DNA from: Lautropia sp.
GTDB lineage: Bacteria > Pseudomonadota > Gammaproteobacteria > Burkholderiales > Burkholderiaceae_E
Direction of reading: 5' to 3'
Assembly: GCA_030532895.1 (NCBI GenBank)
Contig: JAUNKF010000013.1
Location: 33,605 to 92,183 of the forward strand
Length of the DNA: 58,579 bases
Below are positions 8,121 through 17,117 of this stretch, one piece after another. The notes beneath the pieces are model-generated. The model searched no databases, had not been told where the DNA came from, and saw only the letters and a program-made list of their open reading frames with translations. Position 1 is the first letter of the stretch, and each line of letters starts with the position of its first letter. The translations under genes were made by a program, and so were the position numbers.

Positions 8121-9455
8121 ATGAAAGAAATCAAACATCATCCAAACCAGGGCGCATCCTTGCCACGTCTGCGTACGCTGGCAGGTGCCGTTGCCGCTGT
8201 GGTCTGTGGGTTGGCCGTGGGCCCTTTGCAAGCGCAGGGCATCGCTGCCCCCGAACTGGACTGGCAGCCTAATCCTGATGCCGATGTCATTCTCCTCAAA
8301 GGCAATCTGAATGTGACACACGACAGCAATTTGTTGCGTGTGGACAACAATTACCGCCCGGCGAACTATGCCAGCCGCAAGGCAGGTGATCTGTACCTGA
8401 ATGGCGGGATGGGCATCGAGTTCGACCGGCTGATCAGCCAGCAGCGTCTGCGTGCGTTGGCCGAGGTCGAAGGCTTCAAATATCAGGAATACGATGATTT
8501 CGATCACGTGGCCTATCGGGCCGGCGCAACGCTCGACTGGGTGGTAGGTCGCCCGCTCTTCGGCAGCGCCGGTGTGAACCTGAGCCGCCAACAGCCCACC
8601 ATTCAGGATCGTGCGCTCAATCAGACGACGAACCCCAATGGCGACCGTAACGACATCGATACACAGTTGCTGTTCTTCAATGCGGGCTTTCGCATGACGC
8701 CCAGCTGGTCGGCCATTGCCGGTGTCGATCTTGAGCGCACACGCAACACCCTGGAGGTGTACAAGGACACGGACTATGACCGCAAGGGGGCCGAGGCTGG
8801 GGTTCGCTACTCGCCTGGCACCGGGGTAGAGGTTGATGTCGTCTACCGGCGCATCAACGGTGATTTCAAGTCTGCCCAGCGCTATGATGACAATGGCGTC
8901 GCACTGCTGTGCGCGGCTGACACCTGCCGCGAAAACGACTACAAGGAAAACATCTTGTTGAGCCGCATCCAGTATCGTCCCAGCGACGATAGCCGGTTGG
9001 CGGGTCATGTCGGTTACACGAAGCGCGAGCAGGATTCGGGGCGGGCCGATTTTGGTGGCCTGACGATGGGCTTCGATGTGGAGTGGGCTTACAGTGGCAA
9101 CGTGCAGATGCGCGTGGCGCTGGCGCGCTCGATCGACCCGGACAACGAGGCGCTCACCGCGTCCTATGTCGATACCTACTCGATCAACCTGCAGCCGGTG
9201 ATCCAGGCCACGGGCAAGATTGCGGTGTCGCCCTATTTCCGTCACTACAACCGGCGCTTCAAGGAGGAGGATCTGTCTGACGGTCATGCACCGCGCAAGG
9301 ACAAGCTGACTTACTTTGGTGTCGAGACCGAGTATGAATTCCGTCGCAACATGACGTTCATGCTGAACCTCGGTCACGAGAAGCGTGATTCCAACCACGG
9401 TACGATCAGCTACACCTCGAACGTGATCGGTGCGGGTCTGAAGGTTCAGTTCTGA
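8121..9455 (+). CDS. EpsL-like outer-membrane beta-barrel for exopolysaccharide export
   Basis: The 444-residue protein has a signal peptide (hydrophobic core LAGAVAAVVCGLAVG, cleavage near LQA-QG). The mature part is rich in alternating amphipathic strands and ends in a phenylalanine (GAGLKVQF), the usual signature of an outer-membrane barrel. Placed directly before an EpsE-like export protein and divergent from the initiating transferase, it best fits the EpsL family of exosortase-associated polysaccharide loci, though no exosortase or PEP-CTERM gene is in the window. AGGA six bases before the ATG supports the start. A strong terminator follows. It probably takes part in secretion of the polymer across the outer membrane; family assignment is from recall. 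Confidence 0.75.
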   Translation: MKEIKHHPNQGASLPRLRTLAGAVAAVVCGLAVGPLQAQGIAAPELDWQPNPDADVILLKGNLNVTHDSNLLRVDNNYRPANYASRKAGDLYLNGGMGIEFDRLISQQRLRALAEVEGFKYQEYDDFDHVAYRAGATLDWVVGRPLFGSAGVNLSRQQPTIQDRALNQTTNPNGDRNDIDTQLLFFNAGFRMTPSWSAIAGVDLERTRNTLEVYKDTDYDRKGAEAGVRYSPGTGVEVDVVYRRINGDFKSAQRYDDNGVALLCAADTCRENDYKENILLSRIQYRPSDDSRLAGHVGYTKREQDSGRADFGGLTMGFDVEWAYSGNVQMRVALARSIDPDNEALTASYVDTYSINLQPVIQATGKIAVSPYFRHYNRRFKEEDLSDGHAPRKDKLTYFGVETEYEFRRNMTFMLNLGHEKRDSNHGTISYTSNVIGAGLKVQF

Positions 9456-9471
9456 TCCGTCGACCCTGCTG

Positions 9472-9498
9472 AAAAACCCCGCCTTCTGGCGGGGTTTT
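9472..9498 (+). terminator. Rho-independent terminator after the EpsL-like gene
   Basis: The arms AAAACCCCGCC and GGCGGGGTTTT (9473-9483, 9488-9498) enclose the loop TTCT. The hairpin is A-tract flanked on one side and T-tract on the other, 17 bases past the stop, and could work in both directions. Confidence 0.9.
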
Positions 9499-9714
9499 CG
9501 CTGGACGCGGGGTAGGCCGGCATCGCGACCGACGCGCCGGCTGCCGCTTAATCCATCCGGATCGCGATAACATTCACATGCTGGGGATGTTTCCCGGTCT
9601 AGAATTGGTCACTTCGGCTGTGATGGCCATCAGGTATGTCTCATCAGGTGCAGTCAGGCCAAAGTCGCTGTGCCGGGCGTATCGATACCCTTTCCTTTCC
9701 ATAGGACGGCATTC

Positions 9715-10533
9715 ATGATTTTTTCCCGTTTCAAGAAGTTCTTGCTGGCGCTGCTCGCTTTGGCGACCATCAGCCTGGCGCCGCAGGTATCCGCGCAGAC
9801 CGCACGCAGCGACTATCTGCTTGGCCCTGGTGACGTGCTTCGCATTCAGGTCTTTCAGTCACAGGATCTGACGGTCGAGGCCCGCATCTCCGAGAGTGGT
9901 GTCATCTCCTACCCGCTGCTGGGCGTGGTCAAGCTGGCCGGTCTGTCGCCGCAGCAGGCTGAAAACCTGATCGCCACCCGCCTGCGTGAAGGTCGCTTCC
10001 TGCAGAACCCTCAGGTCACGCTGAACGTGCTGCAGTTCCGCAGCCAGCAGGTGTCGGTGCTGGGCAACGTGGCCACGCCGGGCCGTTATCCGCTCGAAAC
10101 GACCGGCATGCGCCTGTCGGAGATCCTGTCGGTGGCCGGTGGCGTGAATGAAACCGGTGCCAACACCGTCATCCTGATGACGACTCGCAATGGCCGCCCG
10201 CAGCGTCTGGAAATCGACCTGGTCGAGATGTTCACCACGGGTGATCTGAGCAAGGACGTGGTGCTGCAGGCCGGTGACACGATCTTCGTCAACAAGGCCC
10301 CCAACTACTATGTCTATGGTCAGGTTCAGCGTCCGGGTCAGTACGCCCTCGACCGTGGCATGACGGTGGCACAGGCTATCGCCAAGGGAGGCGGCCTCAC
10401 CTTGCGTGGTACCGACCGTGGCATCCGCCTGCATCGCCGGGTGGGTGATCGCAACATCCAGGTGCTGGAGCCGAAGCTCGATGATCCGGTTCGTCCTGAC
10501 GATCTGCTCTTCGTGCGTGAAAGCATTTTCTAA
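9715..10533 (+). CDS. Polysaccharide export protein (EpsE/Wza family)
   Basis: The 272-residue protein begins with a signal peptide (KKFLLALLALATISLAP, cleavage near VSA-QT). It has a polysaccharide biosynthesis/export domain (YLLGPGDVLRIQVFQSQDL, GVISYPLLGVVKLAGLS, NPQVTLNVLQF) and then two SLBB-like domains (VSVLGNVATPGRYPL and YYVYGQVQRPGQYAL). It lacks a lipobox cysteine, so it is a soluble or peripheral periplasmic protein rather than a Wza lipoprotein; this matches EpsE of methylotroph-type loci. AGGA eight bases upstream supports the ATG at 9715 over an upstream alternative. A terminator isolates it from the previous gene, so it probably has its own promoter in 9499-9714. It would form part of the export channel for the exopolysaccharide. 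Confidence 0.88.
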   Translation: MIFSRFKKFLLALLALATISLAPQVSAQTARSDYLLGPGDVLRIQVFQSQDLTVEARISESGVISYPLLGVVKLAGLSPQQAENLIATRLREGRFLQNPQVTLNVLQFRSQQVSVLGNVATPGRYPLETTGMRLSEILSVAGGVNETGANTVILMTTRNGRPQRLEIDLVEMFTTGDLSKDVVLQAGDTIFVNKAPNYYVYGQVQRPGQYALDRGMTVAQAIAKGGGLTLRGTDRGIRLHRRVGDRNIQVLEPKLDDPVRPDDLLFVRESIF

Positions 10534-11244
10534 GCCACGCAGGTGGCAGTGCTGAAAGCACGGCGAGTTCCCCGTTGAGAACTCGCTGGTCGAAGCAAAA
10601 CGGCGCCTTGGGCGCCGTTTTGCGTTGGGGGGCATGGCTGGTGACTGATGTGTCCGGCTCATGCGCTGCCCTTCATGGCGCTCGACAGTGCCCCTGCCTT
10701 GTGATGTCAAGACTGCCAAGCCTGCCTTGTCTCAGGTCACTTGTCGGCTTTCTGCATGGATTCGAAGGTCTTCGTCGAATTGTCAGGAAATCCGACACAG
10801 CCTTCATCGCCCAGCGCGGTTATGCTTGCTCCGTGTCAGCGCAGGTCGCCGCCTTGACCCGAGCGATTGCCCCCGACGACGCATGTCTGCCATTCGGCAT
10901 GCTGAAGACGAGGTTGAGGGACGATCGTTCGAGCGTGGCGGGCTGTCTGCCCTGGCAGGTGTGTCCACGCACCCGATTCGGCTTTTCAGGCTGGTGGCGG
11001 GGCTCGGTGTTATAAACCCGTCATCAGACTGTGTGGTACGTTGATCCTTTCCGCGTGCTGTTTCCGGGTGACTCGGTTATTCTGGACACTGTGCTGTTCT
11101 GCCTGCTGAATCATGCTGTATGGCTCGGGGGCTTGGTTGCCGGTTGTCTCGTGGCCGCTGTCCTTCGGGTGTTCCCAGGGGGCTGGGGCGTTGCCTCACA
11201 GCCTGCGCCAACCGTTTTTCTTCGTTTGTTCCGCTATCACCGTC
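10534..11244 (+). other. 711-bp gap between the EpsE-like gene and the methyltransferase gene
   Basis: It holds a strong terminator (10597-10621), preceded by a small hairpin GAGTTC/GAACTC (10565-10582). The remaining 600 bases have short open frames in all directions with no protein signature. A promoter for the methyltransferase gene must lie here or further upstream, but no clear -35/-10 pair stands out. Confidence 0.5.
10597..10621 (+). terminator. Rho-independent terminator after the EpsE-like gene
   Basis: The 11-bp stem AAAACGGCGCC/GGCGCCGTTTT (10597-10607, 10611-10621) closes a 3-base loop and ends in TTTT. It lies 63 bases past the stop codon. Confidence 0.9.
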
Positions 11245-12537
11245 ATGTCCGGATCCAATCCCTCCTCCGTTACCGGTACTTCCGACCTCGTTGCGCTGGC
11301 CGCCACCCATGCCAAGTGCCGTTTCTGTGGCACCCAGCTGCGTCATACCGTTGCCAATCTGGGCATGTCGCCAATGGCCAATGCCATCCGCAAGCCTGAA
11401 GATCTCAACAAGATGGAGCCGTTCTTCCCGCTGCATGCCTATGTTTGCGGCAACTGCTTCCTCGTTCAGCTCGAAGAGTTCCAGAGTGGTGAGGCCATCT
11501 TTTCCGATTACGCCTACTTCTCCTCCTACGTGCAGGCGATGCTCGATCATGGCAAGCGCTATGCCGACGAGATGACCGAGCGTTTCAAACTGGGGGCGGA
11601 TAGCAAGGTGGTCGAAGTGGCCGCCAACGATGGCTACCTGCTGCGCTGGTTCCTGCCGAAGGGGGTGCCGGTGCTGGGTGTTGAGCCGGCGGCCAATGTG
11701 GCCGAGGCTGCGCGTGCGCTGGGCATTCCGACCGAAGTGATGTTCTTTGGCCGTGAATCGGCCCAAAAGCTGCGGGACATGGGCCATGCGGCCGACCTGA
11801 TGGCGGCCAACAATGTGGTCGCTCACGTGCCCGACCTGAATGATTTCGTGGCTGGTTTCTCGATTCTGCTCAAGCCCGAAGGTGTGGCCACCTTCGAGTT
11901 TCACCATGTGCTGAACCTGCTGCAGAAGAACCAGTTCGACAACATCTACCACGAGCACTTCTGCTACCACGGTTTTCTGACCTTCACGAAGATCCTGGCT
12001 CATCATGGACTGTCGGTCTTCGATGTGGAGGAGATCCCGAACCATGGCGGCTCGTTGCGCGTCTACTGCCAGCCCTCTGCCACCGGCAAGCAGCCGGTCT
12101 CGCCCCGTGTGGCCGAGATGGCGGCGCGCGAGCGGGCGGCCGGCCTCGACACGTTGGCCCCGTATCTGGCATTGGAAGAGCGTATTCGTGCCAGCAAGCG
12201 CAGCTTGTTGCGCTTCGTGCTGCAGGCGCATGAGGAAGGCAAGCGCATCGCGGCCTATGGCGCGCCGGCCAAGGCTGCCACGCTGCTCAACTACGCGGGT
12301 GTGCGTGCTGATTACATCGATTACACGGTGGATCGCAACCCGCACAAGCAGAACCACTTCCTGCCGGGCACCCAGATTCCGATCTATGGCCCGGAGCGGA
12401 TCGCCGAGACCAAGCCTGATTACCTCGTGATCCTGGCCTGGAACCTGAAGGATGAGGTCATGAAGCAGATGGCGTCCATTCGGGAATGGGGGGGCAAGTT
12501 CGTGATCCTGGTGCCCGAGGTTCAGATCTTTGACTGA
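11245..12537 (+). CDS. Zinc-binding SAM-dependent sugar C-methyltransferase (NovU/TylCIII-like)
   Basis: The 430-residue protein has the three-part build of deoxysugar C-methyltransferases. An N-terminal zinc-finger domain shows Cys25/Cys28 and Cys68/Cys71. The SAM-binding Rossmann core has VVEVAANDGYLL near residue 122, and YHEHFCYH near residues 235-242 provides the conserved catalytic EH pair. A C-terminal domain (AAYGAPAKAATLLNYAG, then ILAWNLKDEV) completes it. It would add a methyl group to a keto-deoxysugar nucleotide. The ATG at 11245 is chosen because the conserved domain starts soon after; a longer open frame upstream has no family similarity. The neighbouring rfbF at 17118 suggests a CDP-sugar substrate, which is inference. 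Cytoplasmic. Confidence 0.85.
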   Translation: MSGSNPSSVTGTSDLVALAATHAKCRFCGTQLRHTVANLGMSPMANAIRKPEDLNKMEPFFPLHAYVCGNCFLVQLEEFQSGEAIFSDYAYFSSYVQAMLDHGKRYADEMTERFKLGADSKVVEVAANDGYLLRWFLPKGVPVLGVEPAANVAEAARALGIPTEVMFFGRESAQKLRDMGHAADLMAANNVVAHVPDLNDFVAGFSILLKPEGVATFEFHHVLNLLQKNQFDNIYHEHFCYHGFLTFTKILAHHGLSVFDVEEIPNHGGSLRVYCQPSATGKQPVSPRVAEMAARERAAGLDTLAPYLALEERIRASKRSLLRFVLQAHEEGKRIAAYGAPAKAATLLNYAGVRADYIDYTVDRNPHKQNHFLPGTQIPIYGPERIAETKPDYLVILAWNLKDEVMKQMASIREWGGKFVILVPEVQIFD

Positions 12538-12600
12538 GTGTCATCCTCGTGGGGCAGTCCTTGCGGGCACTCAGCACGGTTCGTCGCGCTTGCATATCGG

Positions 12601-12730
12601 GGTACTGCCAGTCCTTGGAAGCCATTGAGGATTCTGCGGGCTTGCCGGTTTCGGTATGTGAGGGAGGCGAAGCGCTGCTCGCCCAGAAGGGCTTTGGCGG
12701 GGACGAACACGTGCCAAGCGATTGAGCATG
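12601..12730 (+). repeat. Dispersed repeat, divergent copy 1
   Basis: This stretch aligns with the reverse complement of 57014-57127. The block TTGAAGCCATCGAGGA-like (12617-12631), then TCTGCGGGC, CGGTATGTGA, GAAG..CTGC, AGAAGGGCTT and GGGGACGAA, all recur in the same order. The coding-like peptide reads LEAIEDSAGL, then shifts frame to RYVREAKRCSP. It is a decayed third member of the family at 48085-48141 and 57014-57127. Confidence 0.55.
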
Positions 12731-12733
12731 TCG

Positions 12734-12760
12734 AGCGCCGGGGAAGCCCCCGGCGCTTTT
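12734..12760 (+). terminator. Rho-independent terminator after the methyltransferase gene
   Basis: Ten-bp stem AGCGCCGGGG/CCCCGGCGCT (12734-12743, 12748-12757), loop AAGC, then TTT. It ends only 21 bases before the ATG of the DUF4910 gene, so that gene depends on read-through or on a promoter inside or just after the repeat. Confidence 0.85.
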
Positions 12761-12781
12761 CTGGTTTTAGGGAGTGGAGTG

Positions 12782-14125
12782 ATGACAGGCAGTGATGAGC
12801 AGCAGGCCGTGCTGAATGCGGCAGGGTTGGCGGCATGTTCCGAAGGGCAGGGTGAGGCCATGCATGCTTTTGCCAGCCGCCTTTATCCGATGTTGCGCAG
12901 CATTACCGGTCAGGGTGTGCGTGACACGCTTGCCCGGATTGGCGAGCACATCCCCATCATGGTCACCGAGGTGCCGACGGGCACGCAGGCTTTCGACTGG
13001 CCGGTGCCACGTGAGTGGGTCGTGCGTGAAGCCTGGATCAAGGGGCCGGATGGGCAGACAGTGGTCGATATCGCCGATCACAACCTGCATCTGGTCAATT
13101 ACAGTGCGCCGTTTCGAGGCACGCTGAGCCTGGCCGAGTTGCGCCCGCATCTGTTCTCGCTGCCTGACCGCCCGGAGTGGATTCCGTACCGTACCCAATA
13201 CTTCAAGGAGGACTGGGGTTTTTGCCTCACGGATCGGCAGTTGCAGTCCTTGCCTGAAGGCAACTACGAGGTCTGTGTCGATACCGAGTTGAAAGATGGC
13301 GCGCTCACGTTCGGTGAGTGCGTGCTGCCGGGGGCATCGAGCGATGAGGTGCTGATCTCCACGCACGTTTGTCATCCCTCGCTGGCCAATGACAACCTGT
13401 CGGGCATTGCCGTGGCCACCTGGTTGGCCAAGACGTTGATGCGCCTTCCATCACGGCGTTACACCTATCGTTTCGTGTTTGCACCGTCCACCATTGGGGT
13501 CATCACCTGGTTGTCTCAGCGCCAGGATGTGACCAAGCGGGTCAAGCACGGTATCGTGATTTCAGGCGTGGGTGATGGTGGTCAATATCACTACAAGCGC
13601 AGCCGGCGTGGCGATGCCGACATCGATCGGATCATGGCGCGAGTGTTGGCCGAGAGTGGCGAGGCGCACGCGCTGCTGCCATTCATCCCTTATGGCTATG
13701 ATGAGCGCCAGTATTGCTCGCCTGGCTTCAATCTGCCGATGGGCTGCTTTTCCCGCTCGACCTATGGCAGTTACCCGCAATACCACACCTCGGCGGACAA
13801 CCTGGACTTCATTCGGCCGGAACATCTGGCTCGTTCGCTCAATCTGTTGCTGAAAAGCATCAGTGTTGTGGAGCGAAATACAACATATCGGAATTTATCC
13901 CCCTTTGGTGAACCTCAGCTGGGGCGCAGGGGGCTGTATTCGCTGATTGGCGGCCATAATGAAAGTCAGAAGTTGCAGCTTGCTTTGCTGTGGGTCTTGA
14001 ACCAGTCCGATGGCGCCAACAGTCTGCTCGACATTGCGGAAACCGCCGGTCAGCCCTTCGATCTGATTCATCAGGCAGCAGAGGCACTATTGCACCAGCA
14101 GTTACTGGATGTTGTTGTAAGATGA
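12782..14125 (+). CDS. DUF4910 family aminopeptidase-like protein
   Basis: The 447-residue protein belongs to the DUF4910/M28-like group often found in surface-polysaccharide clusters. The central part has the metal-site-like motif HVCHPSLANDN (from His195), then YDERQYCSPGFNLPMG and YHTSADNLDFI. The C-terminal 80 residues look like a winged-helix module. The enzyme's substrate is not established; a role as an amidase or hydrolase acting on a polysaccharide precursor is inferred only from context. AGGGAG seven bases before the ATG at 12782 fixes the start; the in-frame TTG upstream at 12722 lies before the terminator hairpin and is unlikely. It precedes the aminotransferase gene by 85 bp. Confidence 0.8.
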   Translation: MTGSDEQQAVLNAAGLAACSEGQGEAMHAFASRLYPMLRSITGQGVRDTLARIGEHIPIMVTEVPTGTQAFDWPVPREWVVREAWIKGPDGQTVVDIADHNLHLVNYSAPFRGTLSLAELRPHLFSLPDRPEWIPYRTQYFKEDWGFCLTDRQLQSLPEGNYEVCVDTELKDGALTFGECVLPGASSDEVLISTHVCHPSLANDNLSGIAVATWLAKTLMRLPSRRYTYRFVFAPSTIGVITWLSQRQDVTKRVKHGIVISGVGDGGQYHYKRSRRGDADIDRIMARVLAESGEAHALLPFIPYGYDERQYCSPGFNLPMGCFSRSTYGSYPQYHTSADNLDFIRPEHLARSLNLLLKSISVVERNTTYRNLSPFGEPQLGRRGLYSLIGGHNESQKLQLALLWVLNQSDGANSLLDIAETAGQPFDLIHQAAEALLHQQLLDVVVR

Positions 14126-14210
14126 CATCATATTGTGCAGCTTCGTCGATTAATTTCTCATGGCTGCAACAATAACGCAGTCTTCTTGCAACATAGATTG
14201 GTGATTCACG

Positions 14211-15566
14211 ATGAAAGCCTCCCTCAGCCCGGCATCGTCCGTGATGGTCGAGCGCACCAACTTCGATCAGTCAAACGCTCTGCGGCACGTGGTGCACAAC
14301 ATCATCCCTGGCGGTGCTCATACTTATGCCAAAGGTGATGACCAGTTCCCGGAGCGTTCCCCCGGTTTCATCGTGCGGGGCAAGGGCTGCCATGTCTGGG
14401 ATGTGGATGGCAACGAGTTCATCGAGTATGGCATGGGCTTGCGTGCGGTCACCTTGGGTCATGCCTACGCGCCGGTGATCGAAGCGGCCTATCGTCAGAT
14501 GCTGCTGGGCAACAACTTCAACCGTCCCGCCCCTATCGAGCTGGAATGTGCCCAGATGCTGCAATCGATGGTGCCCAGTGCGGAGATGGTGAAGTTCGCC
14601 AAGGATGGTTCCACCATCCTGACGGCAGCGTTGAAGCTGGCTCGCGCCCATACGGGGCGGGATCTGGTGGCGATCTGTAGTGACAGCCCGTTTTTCTCGT
14701 ACAACGACTGGTTCATCGGTACGACGGCGATGGATGGCGGCGTGTCTCAAGTCGAGAAGTCGCTGACGGTCAAGTTCAATTACAACGACCTGGCAAGCCT
14801 GGCGGCGTTGTTCGAGCAGTATCCGGAGCGCATTGCAATGGTGGTGCTGGAGCCCGCCCGTGGCCAGGAGCCGGCAGAGGGCTTTTTGCAGAAGGTCATC
14901 GATCTGTCCCATCAGCATGGGGCGCTCGTCACGCTGGATGAGACGATCAGCGGTTTCCGATTCCATCGGGGCGGTGCCCAGTCGCTGTACGGCGTCTCGC
15001 CCGACATGTCCTGCTTCGGTAAGGCGCTGGCCAACGGGTTTTCGCTGTCGGCGCTGACCGGCCGTCGCGAGATCATGGAGCTGGGGGGCTTGCGGCACGA
15101 CAAGGAGCGGGTGTTCCTGCTGTCGACCACGCACGGGGCGGAAACGCCCTGCATGGCGGCCGCCATCGAGACGATGCGCATCTATCGGGATGAGCCGGTG
15201 ATCGAGCACCTGTATCGGGTGGGTGAGCGACTGCGCACAGGTATTCAGCAGGTGACGCAGGATCTGGGGGTCTCCGAGTATCTGTCGGTGTCGGGCCGTC
15301 CCTGCAATCTCCTCTATGCCACGCTCGACCATGAGCGTCGTCCCTCGCAGCCCTTCCGGACGCTCTTCATGCAGGAGCTGATTCGTTGGGGGGTGCTGGC
15401 ACCGAACTTCATCGTCAGCTACTCGCATGACGATGCCGACATCGACTACACGGTTGAGGCTTTCCGTCGTGCAGCGGTCGTCTACAAGCAGGCGCTCGAT
15501 GCTCGCTCGACCGATGGCTTGTTGATCGGTGAGCCCACGAAGGTGGTGTATCGCCGCTATAACTGA
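14211..15566 (+). CDS. Class-III PLP aminotransferase, glutamate-1-semialdehyde aminomutase-like
   Basis: The 451-residue protein has the fold-type I signature: the PLP-contacting LVTLDETISGFR (Asp243) and the Schiff-base lysine Lys271 in CFGKALANGFS. It resembles HemL-type aminomutases, but its place in a polysaccharide cluster, and cluster-type ending (VVYRRYN), suggest a transaminase for a sugar or a small-molecule decoration rather than haem synthesis. The start at 14211 has only a weak ribosome site; an ATG at 14244 is an alternative. It is co-oriented with the DUF4910 gene and probably co-transcribed. Convergent with the dioxygenase gene; a long hairpin lies between them. Confidence 0.85.
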   Translation: MKASLSPASSVMVERTNFDQSNALRHVVHNIIPGGAHTYAKGDDQFPERSPGFIVRGKGCHVWDVDGNEFIEYGMGLRAVTLGHAYAPVIEAAYRQMLLGNNFNRPAPIELECAQMLQSMVPSAEMVKFAKDGSTILTAALKLARAHTGRDLVAICSDSPFFSYNDWFIGTTAMDGGVSQVEKSLTVKFNYNDLASLAALFEQYPERIAMVVLEPARGQEPAEGFLQKVIDLSHQHGALVTLDETISGFRFHRGGAQSLYGVSPDMSCFGKALANGFSLSALTGRREIMELGGLRHDKERVFLLSTTHGAETPCMAAAIETMRIYRDEPVIEHLYRVGERLRTGIQQVTQDLGVSEYLSVSGRPCNLLYATLDHERRPSQPFRTLFMQELIRWGVLAPNFIVSYSHDDADIDYTVEAFRRAAVVYKQALDARSTDGLLIGEPTKVVYRRYN

Positions 15567-15692
15567 TCTGCGGGCAAGCGTCGGGGAATGGAGGGCCGGG
15601 AGGAGCTACCTGGCCTGCGCCTGAGGATCCCTGCGCTGCAGGGATTCGCGTCCGCGACAGTTGTCTTCTCGGCCTGCAGGCATGCCCCAGAC

Positions 15693-15787
15693 AAAGCCGC
15701 CCTGGCTGAACCATTCAACCCCTGGCTCGTCCATGCGTGGCGCGCGTGAGTCGGGAAGGTGGATGGTTCAACCAGGGCGGCTTTTTT
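15693..15787. terminator. Long inverted repeat between convergent genes
   Basis: Arms of 22 bases with one mismatch (15693-15714 and 15763-15784) enclose 48 bases. The right arm is followed by TTT on the plus strand. It probably ends the aminotransferase transcript and could act in both directions. Confidence 0.7.
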
Positions 15788-15802
15788 CGTCGCCCGCAGC
15801 CT

Positions 15803-16711
15803 TTAAGGACGGTGCGTTGGTGCCGGGATCGGTGAGTTGTCCAGGTAGACCTTCTGCAGATCGGCTGGCAGATGTTCAAGCGTGCTGCCCTGCAGGTAGT
15901 CGTTGATGGGCGATCCCGTGCAACGGCAGTCGACGTTGGGGGCGCCACGCTGGGCGATCAGGTCGGCCTTGTTGACGACGCGAAAGTCGATGGAGAAGCG
16001 TGTCTTGCCCGTCTGGTTCGGCACGGAGGAATGCAGGTGTGAGGCAGCGAACAGCAGCATGCCACCGGGTGGCGTCACGACGACGATGTCCGGATCGAGC
16101 TTGATCTCTTCCTGCAGCTTGGGCTGAGGGCGGGTGTCCTTGCCGATGTGCGAGGCCGCATTGAAACGCTGGTTGGCGTTCCAGTCCTGGTAGTTGTAGG
16201 TTTCCGAGTTGTTCGGGACGCTGCGATTGAAGTACTCGGGGTGAAAGGCCATCGCATTGCCCGCTTCGATGTCGAAGATGGGAATCCACCAGTTGATCTG
16301 GCACATGGGGGCCGAATACCAGGTGTCCCGATGCGCGTGGAAGGCGTAGGCGATGCCGGTCGTCAGGTAGTTGTCGCTGGTCGAGCTTCGCATCCGGGGG
16401 ACATCGAAGTAGGTTTCATCCAGATCACAGCCGATGTGCGCCAGCATTTTGGGGATGATCTTCTTGCACTCGGGGTGGTGGATGAAGGCCGGTTTCAGCT
16501 TCGAGAGAATGGCTGCAAACTCTTCGACCGGGTAGTGGTCTTGTGCCGTGACGGGATCCAGGCCGGGAAAAGCATCGCGGATCAGCTGTCTGGCCAGTTC
16601 GATCAAGGCTGTGGAGTGTTCGTTGGCGGAGTAAACGAACAGATCCCCCTCGTAAAGCAGCTTCCGGCGGCTTTCGTCGTCAATTTTCCGATCAAAATAG
16701 ATGGCGGTCAT
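15803..16711 (-). CDS. Phytanoyl-CoA dioxygenase-like 2-oxoglutarate/Fe(II) enzyme
   Basis: The 302-residue protein carries the metal triad pattern of non-haem iron, 2-oxoglutarate-dependent hydroxylases: HAHRDTW (HxD) in the middle, a distal His in SHLHSSVPN, and the 2-oxoglutarate-binding Arg in KTRFSIDFRVV. It would hydroxylate an unknown substrate in the cytoplasm; the setting suggests a sugar or lipid-linked intermediate. The start is taken at the ATG 16709-16711 (MTAIYFDRK), where the family usually begins. There is no good ribosome site, and an upstream TTG at 16762 is possible. It follows rfbF on the same strand, but a terminator and 406 bp separate them. Confidence 0.8.
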   Translation of the reverse strand: MTAIYFDRKIDDESRRKLLYEGDLFVYSANEHSTALIELARQLIRDAFPGLDPVTAQDHYPVEEFAAILSKLKPAFIHHPECKKIIPKMLAHIGCDLDETYFDVPRMRSSTSDNYLTTGIAYAFHAHRDTWYSAPMCQINWWIPIFDIEAGNAMAFHPEYFNRSVPNNSETYNYQDWNANQRFNAASHIGKDTRPQPKLQEEIKLDPDIVVVTPPGGMLLFAASHLHSSVPNQTGKTRFSIDFRVVNKADLIAQRGAPNVDCRCTGSPINDYLQGSTLEHLPADLQKVYLDNSPIPAPTHRP

Positions 16712-17117
16712 AAGTGTGCAGAATTGTAAAAAGAGAGGATCGTGCAACAGGATACTCCCCAATCCTTCATTCTATGCTTGACAGACGCAAACGTCTTGAT
16801 GCCCCCGTTGTAAATGAGGCCAATGCTGCTCGTTCCGGCAGGTGAAAATTGCTCGCTAAGTCGTTGTTCCTGTTGGGGTGTATGCCCGATTGGCGTCAGC
16901 GTCCGGGTGGTGGGTCGATTTCTTTGAAGCCATCAGTTAACCCTGCTTCACGCTTTGGCATGAGCAGGCCGGGGCGGGCGCGGCGGGGCATCGCGCCAAA
17001 CAGAAAACCCCGCGATGGTGCGGGGTTCTTCCGGGGTTCTTCAAAACCGTGGGGCCGCCCGGTGGAAAAACCGGGCTGCACGGCTGAGAGGCGGCGTTAG
17101 GAGTCGCCGTGCCGTGT
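16712..17117 (-). other. 406-bp gap between rfbF and the dioxygenase gene
   Basis: It contains the rfbF terminator (17006-17027) and a second, weaker GCCCGGT/ACCGGGC hairpin near 17057. The left part, just before the dioxygenase gene, is AT-richer and is the likely site of its promoter. I see no gene. Confidence 0.45.
17002..17027 (-). terminator. Rho-independent terminator of rfbF
   Basis: On the minus strand the stem AACCCCGC/GCGGGGTT (17020-17027 with 17006-17013) is followed by TTCTGTTT. It lies about 90 bases past the rfbF stop. Confidence 0.75.

Noticed and set aside
8040-9398. 452-codon minus-strand frame over the EpsL-like gene
   Set aside because: The plus strand has a signal peptide, ribosome site, barrel pattern and terminator; the minus frame has none.
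10575-11044. Two overlapping plus-strand frames in the gap before the methyltransferase gene
   Set aside because: Cys/Arg-rich translations, no ribosome site, no similarity recognised.
14271-15428. 385-codon minus-strand frame over the aminotransferase
   Set aside because: Shadow of a gene with clear PLP motifs.
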